DNA of 64,000 nucleotides, taken from assembly GCA_017305055.1 (NCBI GenBank), contig JAFKMZ010000009.1:1-64000 (forward strand). Direction: 5' to 3'. The position numbers and the translations under genes were made by a program. This document shows, piece by piece, positions 17,882-27,278 of the stretch (its first letter is position 1; each line of letters starts with the position of its first letter). The stretch comes from Lysobacterales bacterium (GTDB lineage Bacteria > Pseudomonadota > Gammaproteobacteria > Xanthomonadales > Rhodanobacteraceae). The notes beneath the pieces were generated by a model, which was not told the origin of the DNA, made no database searches, and saw only the letters and a program-made list of their open reading frames with translations.

Positions 17882-18724
17882 TCAAGTGGTGTACAGGGCT
17901 TGCGCATCGGCATAGGTGAAGGCCGAGGCCAGGCCGTCGAAGCGCCCACTGGAGCGCAGCTCGGCAACCGCCTGGTCCACGGCACCGAGCGCCAGCGTGG
18001 CAAAACGCGTGGCGGTGCTCACGCGGGCCACGCCGAGCCGTGCCAGCTCCCCGAGCGGGGGCACGCCCGGGCCGGCCGCCACGTTCACCGGCGCGCCCAG
18101 CGCCTTGACCAGGCTGGCCAGTTCCACGCGATCGCGCAGGCCGATGGGGTAGATGCAGTCGGCGCCTGCCGCCAGGTAGGCGCGGGCGCGGCGCAGGCCC
18201 TCGTCCATGCGCGCAGACGCGTCGGCGAGCGGAACCTCGTGCAGCCACAGGTCGACGCGCGCATTGATCACCAGCGCGACGCCGCTGGCCGTGGCGGCGT
18301 CGCGTGCCGCGGCGATGCGCGCCGCGGCTTCGTCGAGCGGCCGCAGTGGGCCATGCCCCGGCGTGCCGTCCTCGATGTTGACCCCGGCCGCACCGGCTTC
18401 GATCACCGCCCGCACCGAGGTGCCCACTGCCGCCGGTGTCGCCCCGTAACCACCTTCGAAATCCACGCTCAAGGGCACGCTGCACACCCGGGCCATGCGG
18501 GCGACGGCAGCCAGCACCTCGTCCAGCGGTACCTGCTCGCCATCCTGGTAGCCCAGCGACCAGGCCACTCCACCGCTGGTGGTGGCCACGGCGGCGAACC
18601 CGCGCTGGACAAAAAGCCGCGCGCTGCCAGCGTCCCAGGCGTTTGGCAGCAGCAGCGGCGACTGACCGTGGTGCATGCGCCGCAGCGTGCGGGCGTGCTC
18701 AAGTTGCATGTGGCCGTTCATCAT
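17882..18724 (-). CDS. Isocitrate lyase/PEP mutase-superfamily protein
   Basis: A 280-residue TIM-barrel enzyme of the ICL/PEPM superfamily, the group containing phosphoenolpyruvate mutase, methylisocitrate lyase and oxaloacetate hydrolases. Seen: LLPNAWDAGSARLF (about 25-38), the metal-binding SVDFEGGYG (Asp88, Glu90) and GVNIEDG (Glu118). The KKCGH catalytic loop of true isocitrate lyases is absent, so it is not AceA or PrpB. The first of two consecutive ATGs (18724) is used; the second is at 18721. Confidence 0.85.
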   Translation of the reverse strand: MMNGHMQLEHARTLRRMHHGQSPLLLPNAWDAGSARLFVQRGFAAVATTSGGVAWSLGYQDGEQVPLDEVLAAVARMARVCSVPLSVDFEGGYGATPAAVGTSVRAVIEAGAAGVNIEDGTPGHGPLRPLDEAAARIAAARDAATASGVALVINARVDLWLHEVPLADASARMDEGLRRARAYLAAGADCIYPIGLRDRVELASLVKALGAPVNVAAGPGVPPLGELARLGVARVSTATRFATLALGAVDQAVAELRSSGRFDGLASAFTYADAQALYTT

Positions 18725-18961
18725 CAGCTGACCTGTAGTTGCGGGGACAATCATCCAGCGTACGCCGCTTGCGTTTGCCGGGTGCACGTCAAAGAATGCA
18801 GTGGTCGACGCGGTGCCCATCAAGCCACGATCCGGCCGCCGCAATCATGACGGACATCAGGCCGATGACCATGCCGCAGCCCCTGGCCAGCCCGCAACCG
18901 CGGCGCGGCCCCGCAACCAGCAACCCCACAAGGCGAACGGGGCAGTCCGCGGCGGTCAACC

Positions 18962-20059
18962 ATGACCATGCGTAGGCTGGTCCTGCTGTACGACGGAACC
19001 TGGAGCAAACCCGAATCGGACACCAACGTCGAACGCCTGCGCCAGCTGATCGCGACGCAGGACGTCATGGGCATCGAGCAGCTCGTCAACTACCTGCCTG
19101 GCGTCGGGATCAAGCCCGGCATCGGCCATTGGCTGGGAGGCGCGTTTGGCTATGGCTTTGCCGGCACGGTCAAGCAGGGTTACCGCTGGCTTTGCGATAC
19201 CTGGCAGGCGGGCGACGAGTTGTACCTGATCGGCTACAGTCGGGGCGCCTACGCCGCGCGCAGCCTGGGCGGCATGATCCGCAAATGCGGCCTGCTCCGG
19301 CGCCAGGGGCCGGATGCGGTCAGCCGGCGCGAAGTCGCCGACGCCTATGCGTTCTACCGCGAGACCACGATCAAACCCGGCGACCCGGCCGCAGTGGCCT
19401 TCCGCGCCCGACACTCCGAAGAAACCGACATCCAGTTCATGGGCGTTTGGGAAACCGTCGGCCTGCTCGGCATACCGGATGTCGCGGCGTGGTTCCCGTT
19501 CGCGCGTGCGCGCTACCGCTTCCACGACACCGAGCTGAGCCGCATCGTCAAGTGCGCCTACCAGGCACTGGCGCTGGATGAGCACCGCGCTGATTTTGTG
19601 CCAGCGCTGTGGACGCGCAATCCCGCCACCCTGCGGCCCGGTGAAACCTGCACGATGAAAAAGCGCGAGCAGGTTGAAATCGAGCAGCGCTGGTTCATCG
19701 GCGCGCACGCCGACGTGGGCGGCGGCTATGCCCACGACGGTGCCGGACGCACGCCTGATCCCCTGCCTGACCTGGCGCTCGCCTGGTTGCAGCGCAAGGC
19801 CATGGATTGCGGCCTGGCCTTCACCGCGCCGTTCGTCCCGGCGCCGGATGCATGGACCGGCGTGCCGCGCAACTCCTATGCGGAATTCCTGCTTGGCCTG
19901 TACCGATGGTTCAGCCGCCCCGTCAACCGTGTCGTCGGCGCCACGATCAACGAGACCGTCGACGGTTCGGTATGGGAACGCTGGCTCGCCGACCCAGGCT
20001 ACCGCCCACCGTCGCTGGTCCAGGTGCTGGCCGACGACCGCATCGCCGCGCCGCCATAG
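18962..20059 (+). CDS. DUF2235-domain putative alpha/beta hydrolase
   Basis: A 365-residue protein with the nucleophile motif GYSRGAYAAR (Ser93) of DUF2235, preceded by LVLLYDGTWSKPESDTNV, the usual N-terminus. Family members include type VI secretion phospholipases (Tle-type), but no VgrG, PAAR or immunity-like gene is adjacent, and there is no signal peptide. Two ATGs (18962, 18968) compete; neither has a good Shine-Dalgarno. The 237-bp divergent region upstream shows no other feature. Confidence 0.82.
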   Translation: MTMRRLVLLYDGTWSKPESDTNVERLRQLIATQDVMGIEQLVNYLPGVGIKPGIGHWLGGAFGYGFAGTVKQGYRWLCDTWQAGDELYLIGYSRGAYAARSLGGMIRKCGLLRRQGPDAVSRREVADAYAFYRETTIKPGDPAAVAFRARHSEETDIQFMGVWETVGLLGIPDVAAWFPFARARYRFHDTELSRIVKCAYQALALDEHRADFVPALWTRNPATLRPGETCTMKKREQVEIEQRWFIGAHADVGGGYAHDGAGRTPDPLPDLALAWLQRKAMDCGLAFTAPFVPAPDAWTGVPRNSYAEFLLGLYRWFSRPVNRVVGATINETVDGSVWERWLADPGYRPPSLVQVLADDRIAAPP

Positions 20060-20149
20060 GGATTCGGATTGCCGGAGCCATCGTGCACCAGCCGGCATCC
20101 GCCGAAGCCCGCCGGTATAGCCGACTGCCACGAACACCGCGGACCCTGT

Positions 20150-21982
20150 TCAGGCAATCCGCGTAAACCCATCCGCGCTCCAGGCCTCGGAGCCGACACC
20201 ATGGTGCACGGTGAACAGGCCGTCCGGATCGTAGCGCTGCTTCACCTGTTGCAGGCGCGCATGGTTCGGCCCCCAGAAGCGGCGCTGCCAATCCTCGAGA
20301 AAATAGTCACTCTCCGACACGTAGGAACCGGCATCGGGGATGAGCCGGTACACCGCCTCCATCACCTGGCGGTTGGCGGCGGCCTGCTGGCGCGCCGGCG
20401 CGAGATCCGGCGTGTGGCCCTTGATGCGCGCCAGCATCGGCGGCACCCCTTCGCTGCCGGTGATGAGCAGCGCAAACGCATCCAGCACCTGCGGGTTGGT
20501 CGCCGTGTCGCGGGCCGCCTCGATCCGCGCGGGGATGGCCCCGGCCAGGCCCTTGTTGAAGTGCAGCGCGAAGCCCCATGCCTGGCTCGCGGCGAACAGT
20601 GCATTGGCCAAGGCACCGCGTCGCCCTGGCGCCAGCAAGGCCTGCGACAACCACGCCGAGCCGTAGCCGTGGATGAATTGGCTGGCCTGGAACGCGTCAC
20701 CCGCCCAGACGATATTGTCCACCGGCGCGCCCGGACGGCTGTCGGCAACCACCAGGCCCGGAATCTTGCGCAGCACCTGCGGATCCCAGATGGCCCGCGG
20801 CGGGATGGCCATCACCTGCAGCGGCGCAACGATGGTGTAGTCCCCCGACCTGGCCTGCACGAAATCCATGAACGGCTTCCATGCCGCTGTGGCGGCAGCC
20901 TGGTCCAGGCCCTGAAACACCATGCTCACGCTCAGTTTGTGCCGCACCTGGAAGCGCACGGTTTCGCCCCACTGGGGATTGAACAGGTGCTCCCGGTAAT
21001 GCGCCAGAAAGCGCTCGATCAACCGCCGGTAGGCCGCCTCCGAATGGGCCTGCACCGTCGCGTTCACCGACCCGAACGCAGCCGGCAAGTCGTGGGTGCG
21101 CAGGGTCAAGCGGGTGATCACCCCGAAACTGCCACCCCCACCACCTTTCAGGGCCCAGAACAGCTCCGGGTCGCTGCACGCATTGACGACACGGACCTTA
21201 CCATCTGCGGTCACCACCTCGGCTTCCAGCAGGTTCGCCGCGGCGGTGCCGTAGTTTTTCGACCAGCTGCCGAAGCCACCGCTGCTGACCAGGCCGGCCA
21301 CACCGACGGTCATGCAACCGCCGCCCTGCACGTAGCGCCCAGCCTTGGTCGTCACCGCGTTGTAGGTATGCCCCCAGACCTGCCCTGCCCCGACGCTGAC
21401 CGCCGGTTGTGGCGCCACGCGGCCGGCGCAGCCCCTGGGCACGAAGGCATCGTGCAGCGTGATGTCGTCCATGGCGTGCGTCCACACCAGCAGTGAATCC
21501 GGCGCACAGGAGGTCCCCTGATAACTGTGCCCGGCGCCCTTGACCACCAGCCGCAGACGGTGTTCACGGGCAAAATCCACCGCCGCGGCGACATCGGCCG
21601 CGCTCCTGGCCGCGACGGCGTAGGCGCTCGGTTGCGAGGTCCACGCATCCAGCCACCCCGAGGCCTGGGTCAGGTTGGCGTGATCCAGGATGTAGTACGG
21701 GTTGCGTACCTGGGCACGGAACTCCGCGCAGGCCGCACCGGAAGGCACGGCACGGCACGCCGCCAGCGGATCGGTGAGCTGTTGCAGGTGGCCGCCGACC
21801 CGCCGCTTCAGCCCGTCCCACTCGGTCGGCGACGGCCATCCGGGCTCGCCTGGCCGCACCCGACGGAACCGGCCCGCCGGCGCCGGTGCCGCAGCCGCCT
21901 GCCCAGCCGCCGCCAGATCCGGCAGCAGGGTGGCGAACGCCGGCGCGCCAGCCAGCCACTTCAGCACGGTGCGCCGCTTCAT
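20150..21982 (-). CDS. Tat-exported FAD-linked oxidase of the berberine-bridge (BBE) type
   Basis: A 610-residue PCMH-fold oxidase. The N-terminus MKRRTVLKWLAGAPAFATLLPDL... looks like a twin-arginine signal. GAGHSYQGTS (His152) and GGGCMTVGVAG (Cys223) match the two residues that covalently hold FAD in BBE-type enzymes. The C-terminus LQQVKQRYDPDGLFTVHHGVG is the BBE domain. Substrates of this class are often sugars, alkaloids or aromatic alcohols; here it is unknown. GGAG 7 nt upstream supports the start; a small coupled ORF lies immediately before it. Confidence 0.88.
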   Translation of the reverse strand: MKRRTVLKWLAGAPAFATLLPDLAAAGQAAAAPAPAGRFRRVRPGEPGWPSPTEWDGLKRRVGGHLQQLTDPLAACRAVPSGAACAEFRAQVRNPYYILDHANLTQASGWLDAWTSQPSAYAVAARSAADVAAAVDFAREHRLRLVVKGAGHSYQGTSCAPDSLLVWTHAMDDITLHDAFVPRGCAGRVAPQPAVSVGAGQVWGHTYNAVTTKAGRYVQGGGCMTVGVAGLVSSGGFGSWSKNYGTAAANLLEAEVVTADGKVRVVNACSDPELFWALKGGGGGSFGVITRLTLRTHDLPAAFGSVNATVQAHSEAAYRRLIERFLAHYREHLFNPQWGETVRFQVRHKLSVSMVFQGLDQAAATAAWKPFMDFVQARSGDYTIVAPLQVMAIPPRAIWDPQVLRKIPGLVVADSRPGAPVDNIVWAGDAFQASQFIHGYGSAWLSQALLAPGRRGALANALFAASQAWGFALHFNKGLAGAIPARIEAARDTATNPQVLDAFALLITGSEGVPPMLARIKGHTPDLAPARQQAAANRQVMEAVYRLIPDAGSYVSESDYFLEDWQRRFWGPNHARLQQVKQRYDPDGLFTVHHGVGSEAWSADGFTRIA

Positions 21983-22110
21983 CGTCCGTCTCCATGCAGC
22001 GGCAAGGCGTATGTATGCCTCGATGGCCAGCAGCGGGCGGAACGTGGCGAGCGGCCGACGCAACAGGGGAACCGGCCGGGCAGGATGGAACGTTGGTTTG
22101 CCTTGGACAT
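21979..22110 (-). CDS. Possible 43-residue leader ORF coupled to the BBE oxidase
   Basis: An ATG at 22110 follows GGAGG by 5 nt, the strongest Shine-Dalgarno in this area. The frame runs 43 codons and its TGA overlaps the ATG of the oxidase gene (ATGA). The peptide is Arg/Ser/Pro/Cys-rich and matches nothing I recognise. It may be a translated leader that couples expression, or a chance ORF in GC-rich DNA. Confidence 0.3.
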   Translation of the reverse strand: MSKANQRSILPGRFPCCVGRSPRSARCWPSRHTYALPLHGDGR

Positions 22111-22207
22111 GTCGACCTCCGGGGACGTGAGGCGCAGACGCTACGCTCTACAGCGCCGCCCGCAAGCAGCCTGGGTGACGGACGGGACGCTGCCGGGACG
22201 GGCGGGA

Positions 22208-23152
22208 TCAGCGCTGTGGACGAACGGCGCCGGCCGCGGCGGCTGGAGTCGGGACCGGCGTCGTGCCGGCATCGCCGGCACGCTTGAAGCGCGCATCGAA
22301 GCGGGAGCGGTAGCGGCGGCTGAAGTTGATGAAGCTGCCGTCATCGAGCAGCACTCGATAGTCGCCGTGCGCCCAGGGCTGGATCTCGCGCACATGGTCG
22401 ACATTGACCACTTGACGCCGATGGATCTGCACGAAGCGGGCGGTATCGAGCTGCGCCACCAGGCTGGCCAGCGACCCTCGCCAGCGATAGGCGGTGGCAT
22501 CGGCGTGGACGGTGACGTAGTTGCCCGCCGCTTCCAGGCGCGAGACCTCGGCCACGTCGAGGATGAACTCGCGGTTGAGCTTGCGTACCACCAGCCGATC
22601 CAGGCGACCGGCCGTGCCGTCAGGCGGTGCCGACCCCTGCCCTTCCGGCGGCGCGGCCGTCTGCGCCACGCGCCAATGCCGCCACGCGCCGACCGCGGAC
22701 AGATAGCCAACGATGATCCAGTAGGTCACGAAGTCCTTGCGGTATTCATAGATCCAGCCGGAAAACACCGGGCCAAACTGGTAGCTGCTGTCAGCCAGCG
22801 CATAGGCCAGTTCGCGCAGACCCACCATGCCAGCGACATGCACGATGGAAAACACCAGCGTGGCGCCAAGATGGATCGGCACCGTCGGGTACCAGCGCCA
22901 GGACGCGAGCGGCACGCGCCGGCTGAGCCAGTCCAGCCACGGCAGCAGCACGCCGATCAAGGCGACGCTGGAGTACTCCCAGACGAAAGGCTGCCAGGTC
23001 GGCACGGCCTGGCCGAAGCGCGCGTAATCGGCAAGCTGGCTCAGCGCATTGCTGAGCGCAATGGCGGCCAGGATCGCCACCACGGGAGCAATGCGCAGCA
23101 GCCCGCGCAGACCTTGACAACGCTCGGGTATCGGGGCATTGGAGCTGGACAT
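22208..23152 (-). CDS. Membrane-anchored LytTR-family DNA-binding regulator
   Basis: A 314-residue protein with about four N-terminal helices (25-45, 57-75, 90-115, 138-158) followed by a LytTR DNA-binding domain (about 185-285: LVVRKLNREFILDVAEVSRLEAAGNYVTVH; FVQIHRRQVVNVDHVREI). No receiver domain is present, so the signal likely enters through the membrane part. It is divergent from valS. The C-terminal tail is Ala/Pro-rich. Targets are unknown. Confidence 0.9.
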   Translation of the reverse strand: MSSSNAPIPERCQGLRGLLRIAPVVAILAAIALSNALSQLADYARFGQAVPTWQPFVWEYSSVALIGVLLPWLDWLSRRVPLASWRWYPTVPIHLGATLVFSIVHVAGMVGLRELAYALADSSYQFGPVFSGWIYEYRKDFVTYWIIVGYLSAVGAWRHWRVAQTAAPPEGQGSAPPDGTAGRLDRLVVRKLNREFILDVAEVSRLEAAGNYVTVHADATAYRWRGSLASLVAQLDTARFVQIHRRQVVNVDHVREIQPWAHGDYRVLLDDGSFINFSRRYRSRFDARFKRAGDAGTTPVPTPAAAAGAVRPQR

Positions 23153-23285
23153 GCGGGGAAGATCCGGCTGCCGGTCAGGCCGGTCATGATACGCGGCGCG
23201 CTTCCATCCGGCCGCCGCCAGCCGCCACGCCAGCAGGAATCAGCGCAGGACTGTCCGGCCACGGGTGCGCCTGGCACGGCGCGCG

Positions 23286-23314
23286 TTGGTCGGGCAGCGC
23301 GCTGCCCGTACAAT
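23286..23314 (+). promoter_or_regulatory. valS promoter with 18-bp perfect palindrome in the spacer
   Basis: TTGGTC (23286-23291) and TACAAT (23309-23314) are separated by 17 nt. The spacer is almost exactly occupied by CGGGCAGCGCGCTGCCCG (23291-23308), a perfect 18-bp palindrome. Predicted start of transcription is about 23321, 48 nt before the valS ATG. Confidence 0.55.
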
Positions 23315-23368
23315 GCTGCTTTGCCACAAAGCGGGCGCGCCGCGCACGCGCACCAATGAGCACACCCC

Positions 23369-26287
23369 ATGGAAAAGAGTTTCGAGCCGGCCGCGATCGA
23401 GGCCAAATGGTATGCACGCTGGGAAGCCAGCGGGGCCTTCCAGCCGTCCGGCCAGGGTGAGCCCTACTGCATCCTGTTGCCGCCGCCAAACGTCACCGGC
23501 ACCTTGCACATGGGCCATGCATTCCAGCAGACGGTGATGGACACCCTGGTGCGCTACCAGCGCATGCGCGGCCGCAACACCTTGTGGCAGGTCGGCACCG
23601 ACCACGCCGGCATCGCCACACAGAAGATCGTCGAGAACCAGCTTGCAGCGATAGGCAAGAGCCGCAAGGACATCGGCCGTGAGGCGTTCGTCGAGCGCGT
23701 CTGGCGCTGGAAGGAGGAATCCGGCTCGACCATCACCCGGCAGATGCGCCGGCTGGGCGCCACCGCCGACTGGTCCCGCGAGCGCTTCACCATGGACGCC
23801 GGACTTTCCGCCGCGGTACGCAAGGTATTCATCGACTGGTATCGCGCCGGCCTGATCTACCGCGGCAACCGCCTGGTGAACTGGGACCCGGTGCTGGGCA
23901 CCGCCGTCTCCGACCTCGAGGTGAACAATGTCGAGCGCGACGGCCACATGTGGTCGATCCGCTACCCGACGGCCGATGGCACGGACAGCGTGGTGGTGGC
24001 GACGACGCGCCCGGAAACCATGCTCGGCGACGTGGCCGTGGCCGTCCATCCACAGGACGAACGCTACGCGCACCTGATTGGCAAGACCCTGAAACTGCCG
24101 CTGACCGGACGCGAGATTCCCGTGATCGCCGACGACTACGTGGACCGGGACTTCGGCACCGGCTGCGTGAAGATCACCCCCGCACACGACTTCAACGACT
24201 ATGCCATCGGCCAGCGTCACCAGCTGGCCATGATCACCATCTTCACCCTCGACGCGACGGTCAACGACAACGCGCCGGTGAAGTATCGCGGCCTGGACCG
24301 CTACGTTGCACGCAAGCAGGTGCTCGCCGACCTCGATGCCGCCGGCCTGCTGGTGGAAACCAGGGCGCACAAGCTGCAGGTGCCGGTCAGCCAGCGCTCG
24401 GACGCGGTGATCGAGCCGATGCTCACCGACCAGTGGTTCGTCGACCTGACCTGCGAGGTCCAGGCCGATGGGCGTCCAGGCGGCCGCACGGCGATCACCG
24501 AACCCGCGCTCGATGCCGTGCGCTCGGGCGACATCAAGTTCGTGCCGGAGAATTGGTCGACGACCTATACGCAATGGCTGGAGAACATCCAGGACTGGTG
24601 CATCAGCCGCCAGCTGTGGTGGGGACACCGCATTCCGGCGTGGTACGACGAGGACGGCAACATCTTCGTCGGCGAGGACGAGGCCGACGCCCGTGCCCAC
24701 GCCGCCAGCGCACCGGTCGGCGCACTGCGCCAGGACGAGGACGTGCTGGACACCTGGTTCAGCTCGGCGCTGTGGCCGTTCTCCACCCTCGGCTGGCCGG
24801 GCAAAGGCCCGGTCCGCAACGAACACGGCGACGTCGTCGCCGACTGGCAGCGCGACCAGATCTTCCTGCCCAGCGCGGTGCTGGTCACCGGCTTCGACAT
24901 CATCTTCTTCTGGGTCGCGCGCATGGTCATGACCACGCGCTACTTCACCGGCCGCATACCGTTCCGCGAGGTCTACATCAACGCCATCGTGCGCGATGCC
25001 GAAGGTCAGAAGATGTCCAAATCCAAGGGCAACACGCTCGATCCCCTGGACCTGATCGACGGCATCGAGCTGGAGCCGCTGGTGGCCAAGTCCACCGGAT
25101 CGTTGCTGCTTCCGCAGGTGCGCGACAAGGTGGAAAAGCGCATACGCAAGGAGTACCCGGACGGCATCAAGCCGATCGGCACTGACGCGCTGCGTTTCAC
25201 CTTCGCCGCGCTGGCCAGCTACAGCCGCACCATCAACTTCGACCTGAAGCGCGCCGAAGGCTACAAGGCCTTCTGCAACAAGCTGTGGAACGCGGCGCGC
25301 TTCGTGCTCGGCTGGCTCGACCCGACACCAACCCCGGAAGAAGCGGCCGCCCGCGGCGACGCCATCCCACCGGGCGCAGTGATCGATAAGCCAAGGAACT
25401 GGCCCAGCACCGAAGCCGAACGCTGGATCCTGACGCGGCTGGCCGGAACGCTCGGCGACGTCGAGCAGCACTTCGCCACGTATCGCTTCGACCTGCTGGC
25501 TCAGTCGCTGTACGAATTCGTCTGGAATGAATACTGCGACTGGTTCATCGAATTCTCCAAGCCGTACCTCAATCCCAAGGTTGCCGTCGATCTCGCTGGC
25601 GATGGCCAATTGACCACCGATATCGGGCAAATCCAGTCCTATCGGTTCACATCGCTGTACGTGCTGGAGAACGTGCTGCGCGCGCTGCACCCGATCATCC
25701 CGTTCATCACCGAGAAAATCTGGCAATCGCTGGCGCCAAGGCTCGGCCTGCGGGAGCAATACCTGATGCTGCGGCCATGGCCGTGCGCCGCCGACATTCC
25801 GCTGGACAGCGCCGCCTCGAATGAGATCGAGTGGCTCAAGAGCGCGCTCTCCGGGATTCGCCGCATCCGCGCAGAGATGAACATCTCTCCTGCCAAGACC
25901 ATTCCCCTGCTGCTGGCCGATGGTGATGCCGGCGACCGGGCGCGGGTCGGAAAATTTGCAGCGCAGATCAGCTTCCTGGCGCGCACCGAAGCACCGCAAT
26001 GGATCGCCGGCGGCGCCGCGGAGCCCGCCGCGGCGGCCGCGGTGGTCGGCACGCTGCGCCTCCTGCTGCCGCTGGCCGGCCTGATCGACCTGGACGCGGA
26101 GAAGGCCCGGCTGGCCAAGGAAGTCTCCCGCATCGAAGGTGAAATCACCAAGTGCGAAGGCAAGCTCGGCAACGCGAATTTCATCGCCCATGCGCCAGCC
26201 GAGGTGGTCGCCCAGGAGCGCCAGCGCATCGTCGACTGGAACACCACGCTCATTGCGCTGCGCGAGCAGAGGCAAAAGCTGGGTTGA
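23369..26287 (+). CDS. valS: Valine--tRNA ligase
   Basis: A 972-residue class I aminoacyl-tRNA synthetase. HMGH ([15 protein letters not shown], near residue 47) and KMSKSKGN (near 549) form the catalytic signature; the inserted editing domain lies between (GRDGHMWS-like region replaced here by [13 protein letters not shown]). The C-terminus (from about 905) is the coiled-coil arm that contacts tRNA-Val. The N-terminus [15 protein letters not shown] matches the family start. No strong Shine-Dalgarno precedes the ATG. Convergent with rimI. Confidence 0.98.
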   Translation: MEKSFEPAAIEAKWYARWEASGAFQPSGQGEPYCILLPPPNVTGTLHMGHAFQQTVMDTLVRYQRMRGRNTLWQVGTDHAGIATQKIVENQLAAIGKSRKDIGREAFVERVWRWKEESGSTITRQMRRLGATADWSRERFTMDAGLSAAVRKVFIDWYRAGLIYRGNRLVNWDPVLGTAVSDLEVNNVERDGHMWSIRYPTADGTDSVVVATTRPETMLGDVAVAVHPQDERYAHLIGKTLKLPLTGREIPVIADDYVDRDFGTGCVKITPAHDFNDYAIGQRHQLAMITIFTLDATVNDNAPVKYRGLDRYVARKQVLADLDAAGLLVETRAHKLQVPVSQRSDAVIEPMLTDQWFVDLTCEVQADGRPGGRTAITEPALDAVRSGDIKFVPENWSTTYTQWLENIQDWCISRQLWWGHRIPAWYDEDGNIFVGEDEADARAHAASAPVGALRQDEDVLDTWFSSALWPFSTLGWPGKGPVRNEHGDVVADWQRDQIFLPSAVLVTGFDIIFFWVARMVMTTRYFTGRIPFREVYINAIVRDAEGQKMSKSKGNTLDPLDLIDGIELEPLVAKSTGSLLLPQVRDKVEKRIRKEYPDGIKPIGTDALRFTFAALASYSRTINFDLKRAEGYKAFCNKLWNAARFVLGWLDPTPTPEEAAARGDAIPPGAVIDKPRNWPSTEAERWILTRLAGTLGDVEQHFATYRFDLLAQSLYEFVWNEYCDWFIEFSKPYLNPKVAVDLAGDGQLTTDIGQIQSYRFTSLYVLENVLRALHPIIPFITEKIWQSLAPRLGLREQYLMLRPWPCAADIPLDSAASNEIEWLKSALSGIRRIRAEMNISPAKTIPLLLADGDAGDRARVGKFAAQISFLARTEAPQWIAGGAAEPAAAAAVVGTLRLLLPLAGLIDLDAEKARLAKEVSRIEGEITKCEGKLGNANFIAHAPAEVVAQERQRIVDWNTTLIALREQRQKLG

Positions 26288-26307
26288 GGGGTAAACAGGG
26301 TGAGTAT

Positions 26308-26757
26308 TTACTCCATGTCGAGCGCCATCACGATCGCGTCCTCACGGCCACGCCGCGCCGGGTAATAGCGCGGGCGCCGGCCGATCTCGGCAAAGCCGGC
26401 CGCGTGGTACAGCGCAATTGCACGCGGATTGGACGGCCGCACTTCCAGGAAGATACGCTGCACGCGATGCCAGCGGGCGACCTCCAGCAGCCGCGCAAGC
26501 AAATACCAGCCCAGCCCCTGGCTGCGCCGCGATGGATCCACACAGAGGTTCAGCACGTGCGCCTCGCCGGCCCCGATGGACAGGATGCCGTAACCCGCCG
26601 TCGCCTCGTCCACGGTCAGCACCCAGCAGGAATGCCCAGCCTTGAGGCAATCGGCAAAAATGCCCGTGGTCCACGGGAACTCGTAGGAAGCGGCTTCCAT
26701 GGCGCTCACCGCCGCCACGTCGCCCGGGCACATGGCTCGTATCCTGGGCTGCGGCAT
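26308..26757 (-). CDS. rimI: Ribosomal protein S18-alanine N-acetyltransferase RimI
   Basis: A 149-residue GNAT enzyme that acetylates the N-terminus of ribosomal protein S18 and possibly others. Acetyl-CoA motif: LCVDPSRRSQGLGWYLLARLL; C-terminal catalytic region: NPRAIALYHAAGFAEIGRRPRYYP. The start at 26757 gives a normal RimI length; the longer frame (to 26829) overlaps the preceding gene. It lies 20 nt after the stop of the HolD-like gene, the arrangement known from E. coli holD-rimI. Confidence 0.9.
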   Translation of the reverse strand: MPQPRIRAMCPGDVAAVSAMEAASYEFPWTTGIFADCLKAGHSCWVLTVDEATAGYGILSIGAGEAHVLNLCVDPSRRSQGLGWYLLARLLEVARWHRVQRIFLEVRPSNPRAIALYHAAGFAEIGRRPRYYPARRGREDAIVMALDME

Positions 26758-26777
26758 GGGTACGCTGGCCACGGGTT

Positions 26778-27278
26778 TCAGCCGCCGGTCGCGGCCAGTC
26801 TGGTGCGCAAGCCGCGCAATGCCACCCACAAGCGCTGCTTGGCGCGACCCTCGGCAAGCACCGCCGCCAGCTCGTCCACGACCACCACGGACGATGCCCC
26901 TGCAGGCGCCGCAGGCAGGCTGTGCCGCAGGACCTCGGCCTGGGCCGCCCCGAACACGAGATAGGTCGCCGCGACCGGTACCCCGTCCAGCTTGCCCGCA
27001 CGCACCTGGATGCGCCCGGCACGCGCCAGCAGCGGTCCCCCGGCATGCATCGCCCGACCGAGCAAGTCCAGAGCCGAGGGGCTGCAGCGCTCAGCCAGAA
27101 CCACCACGCAGGCCATGCCAGGGGCGGGCGCCGATGGCAGCCCCTCGTCGGCCAGGGCCGCGGCGGCCACCCGCCCTGCGCCCGGCTGCCCCCGCCTGAC
27201 CCACGGCACGAATCCCAGGGTATGCAACACCCTGGCGCGATGGGCCCCATCAACCACGGCGCAGCGGCGCGTGTTCAT
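26778..27278 (-). CDS. HolD-like protein: candidate DNA polymerase III psi subunit
   Basis: A 166-residue protein between pssA (4-bp ATGA overlap) and rimI (20-nt gap). I know no strong family signature, but the layout resembles HolD: an N-terminal LGFVPWVRRG (compare the LGITQW--RR of E. coli psi), a central VVVLAERCSPSALDLLGRAM segment and a C-terminal AEGRAKQRLWVALRGLRTRL resembling the ANPTARAALWQQI end of psi. In E. coli and Pseudomonas a psi gene precedes rimI. Function is inferred from synteny plus weak pattern similarity. Confidence 0.5.
   Translation of the reverse strand: MNTRRCAVVDGAHRARVLHTLGFVPWVRRGQPGAGRVAAAALADEGLPSAPAPGMACVVVLAERCSPSALDLLGRAMHAGGPLLARAGRIQVRAGKLDGVPVAATYLVFGAAQAEVLRHSLPAAPAGASSVVVVDELAAVLAEGRAKQRLWVALRGLRTRLAATGG

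Noticed and set aside
17882-18724. Isocitrate or methylisocitrate lyase
   Set aside because: The KKCGH catalytic loop of these enzymes is absent; only superfamily membership is supported.
23240-26275. A 1011-codon open frame antisense to valS
   Set aside because: valS is unambiguous on the other strand; long antisense frames are expected in DNA with such GC-rich third positions, and the translation shows no family features.
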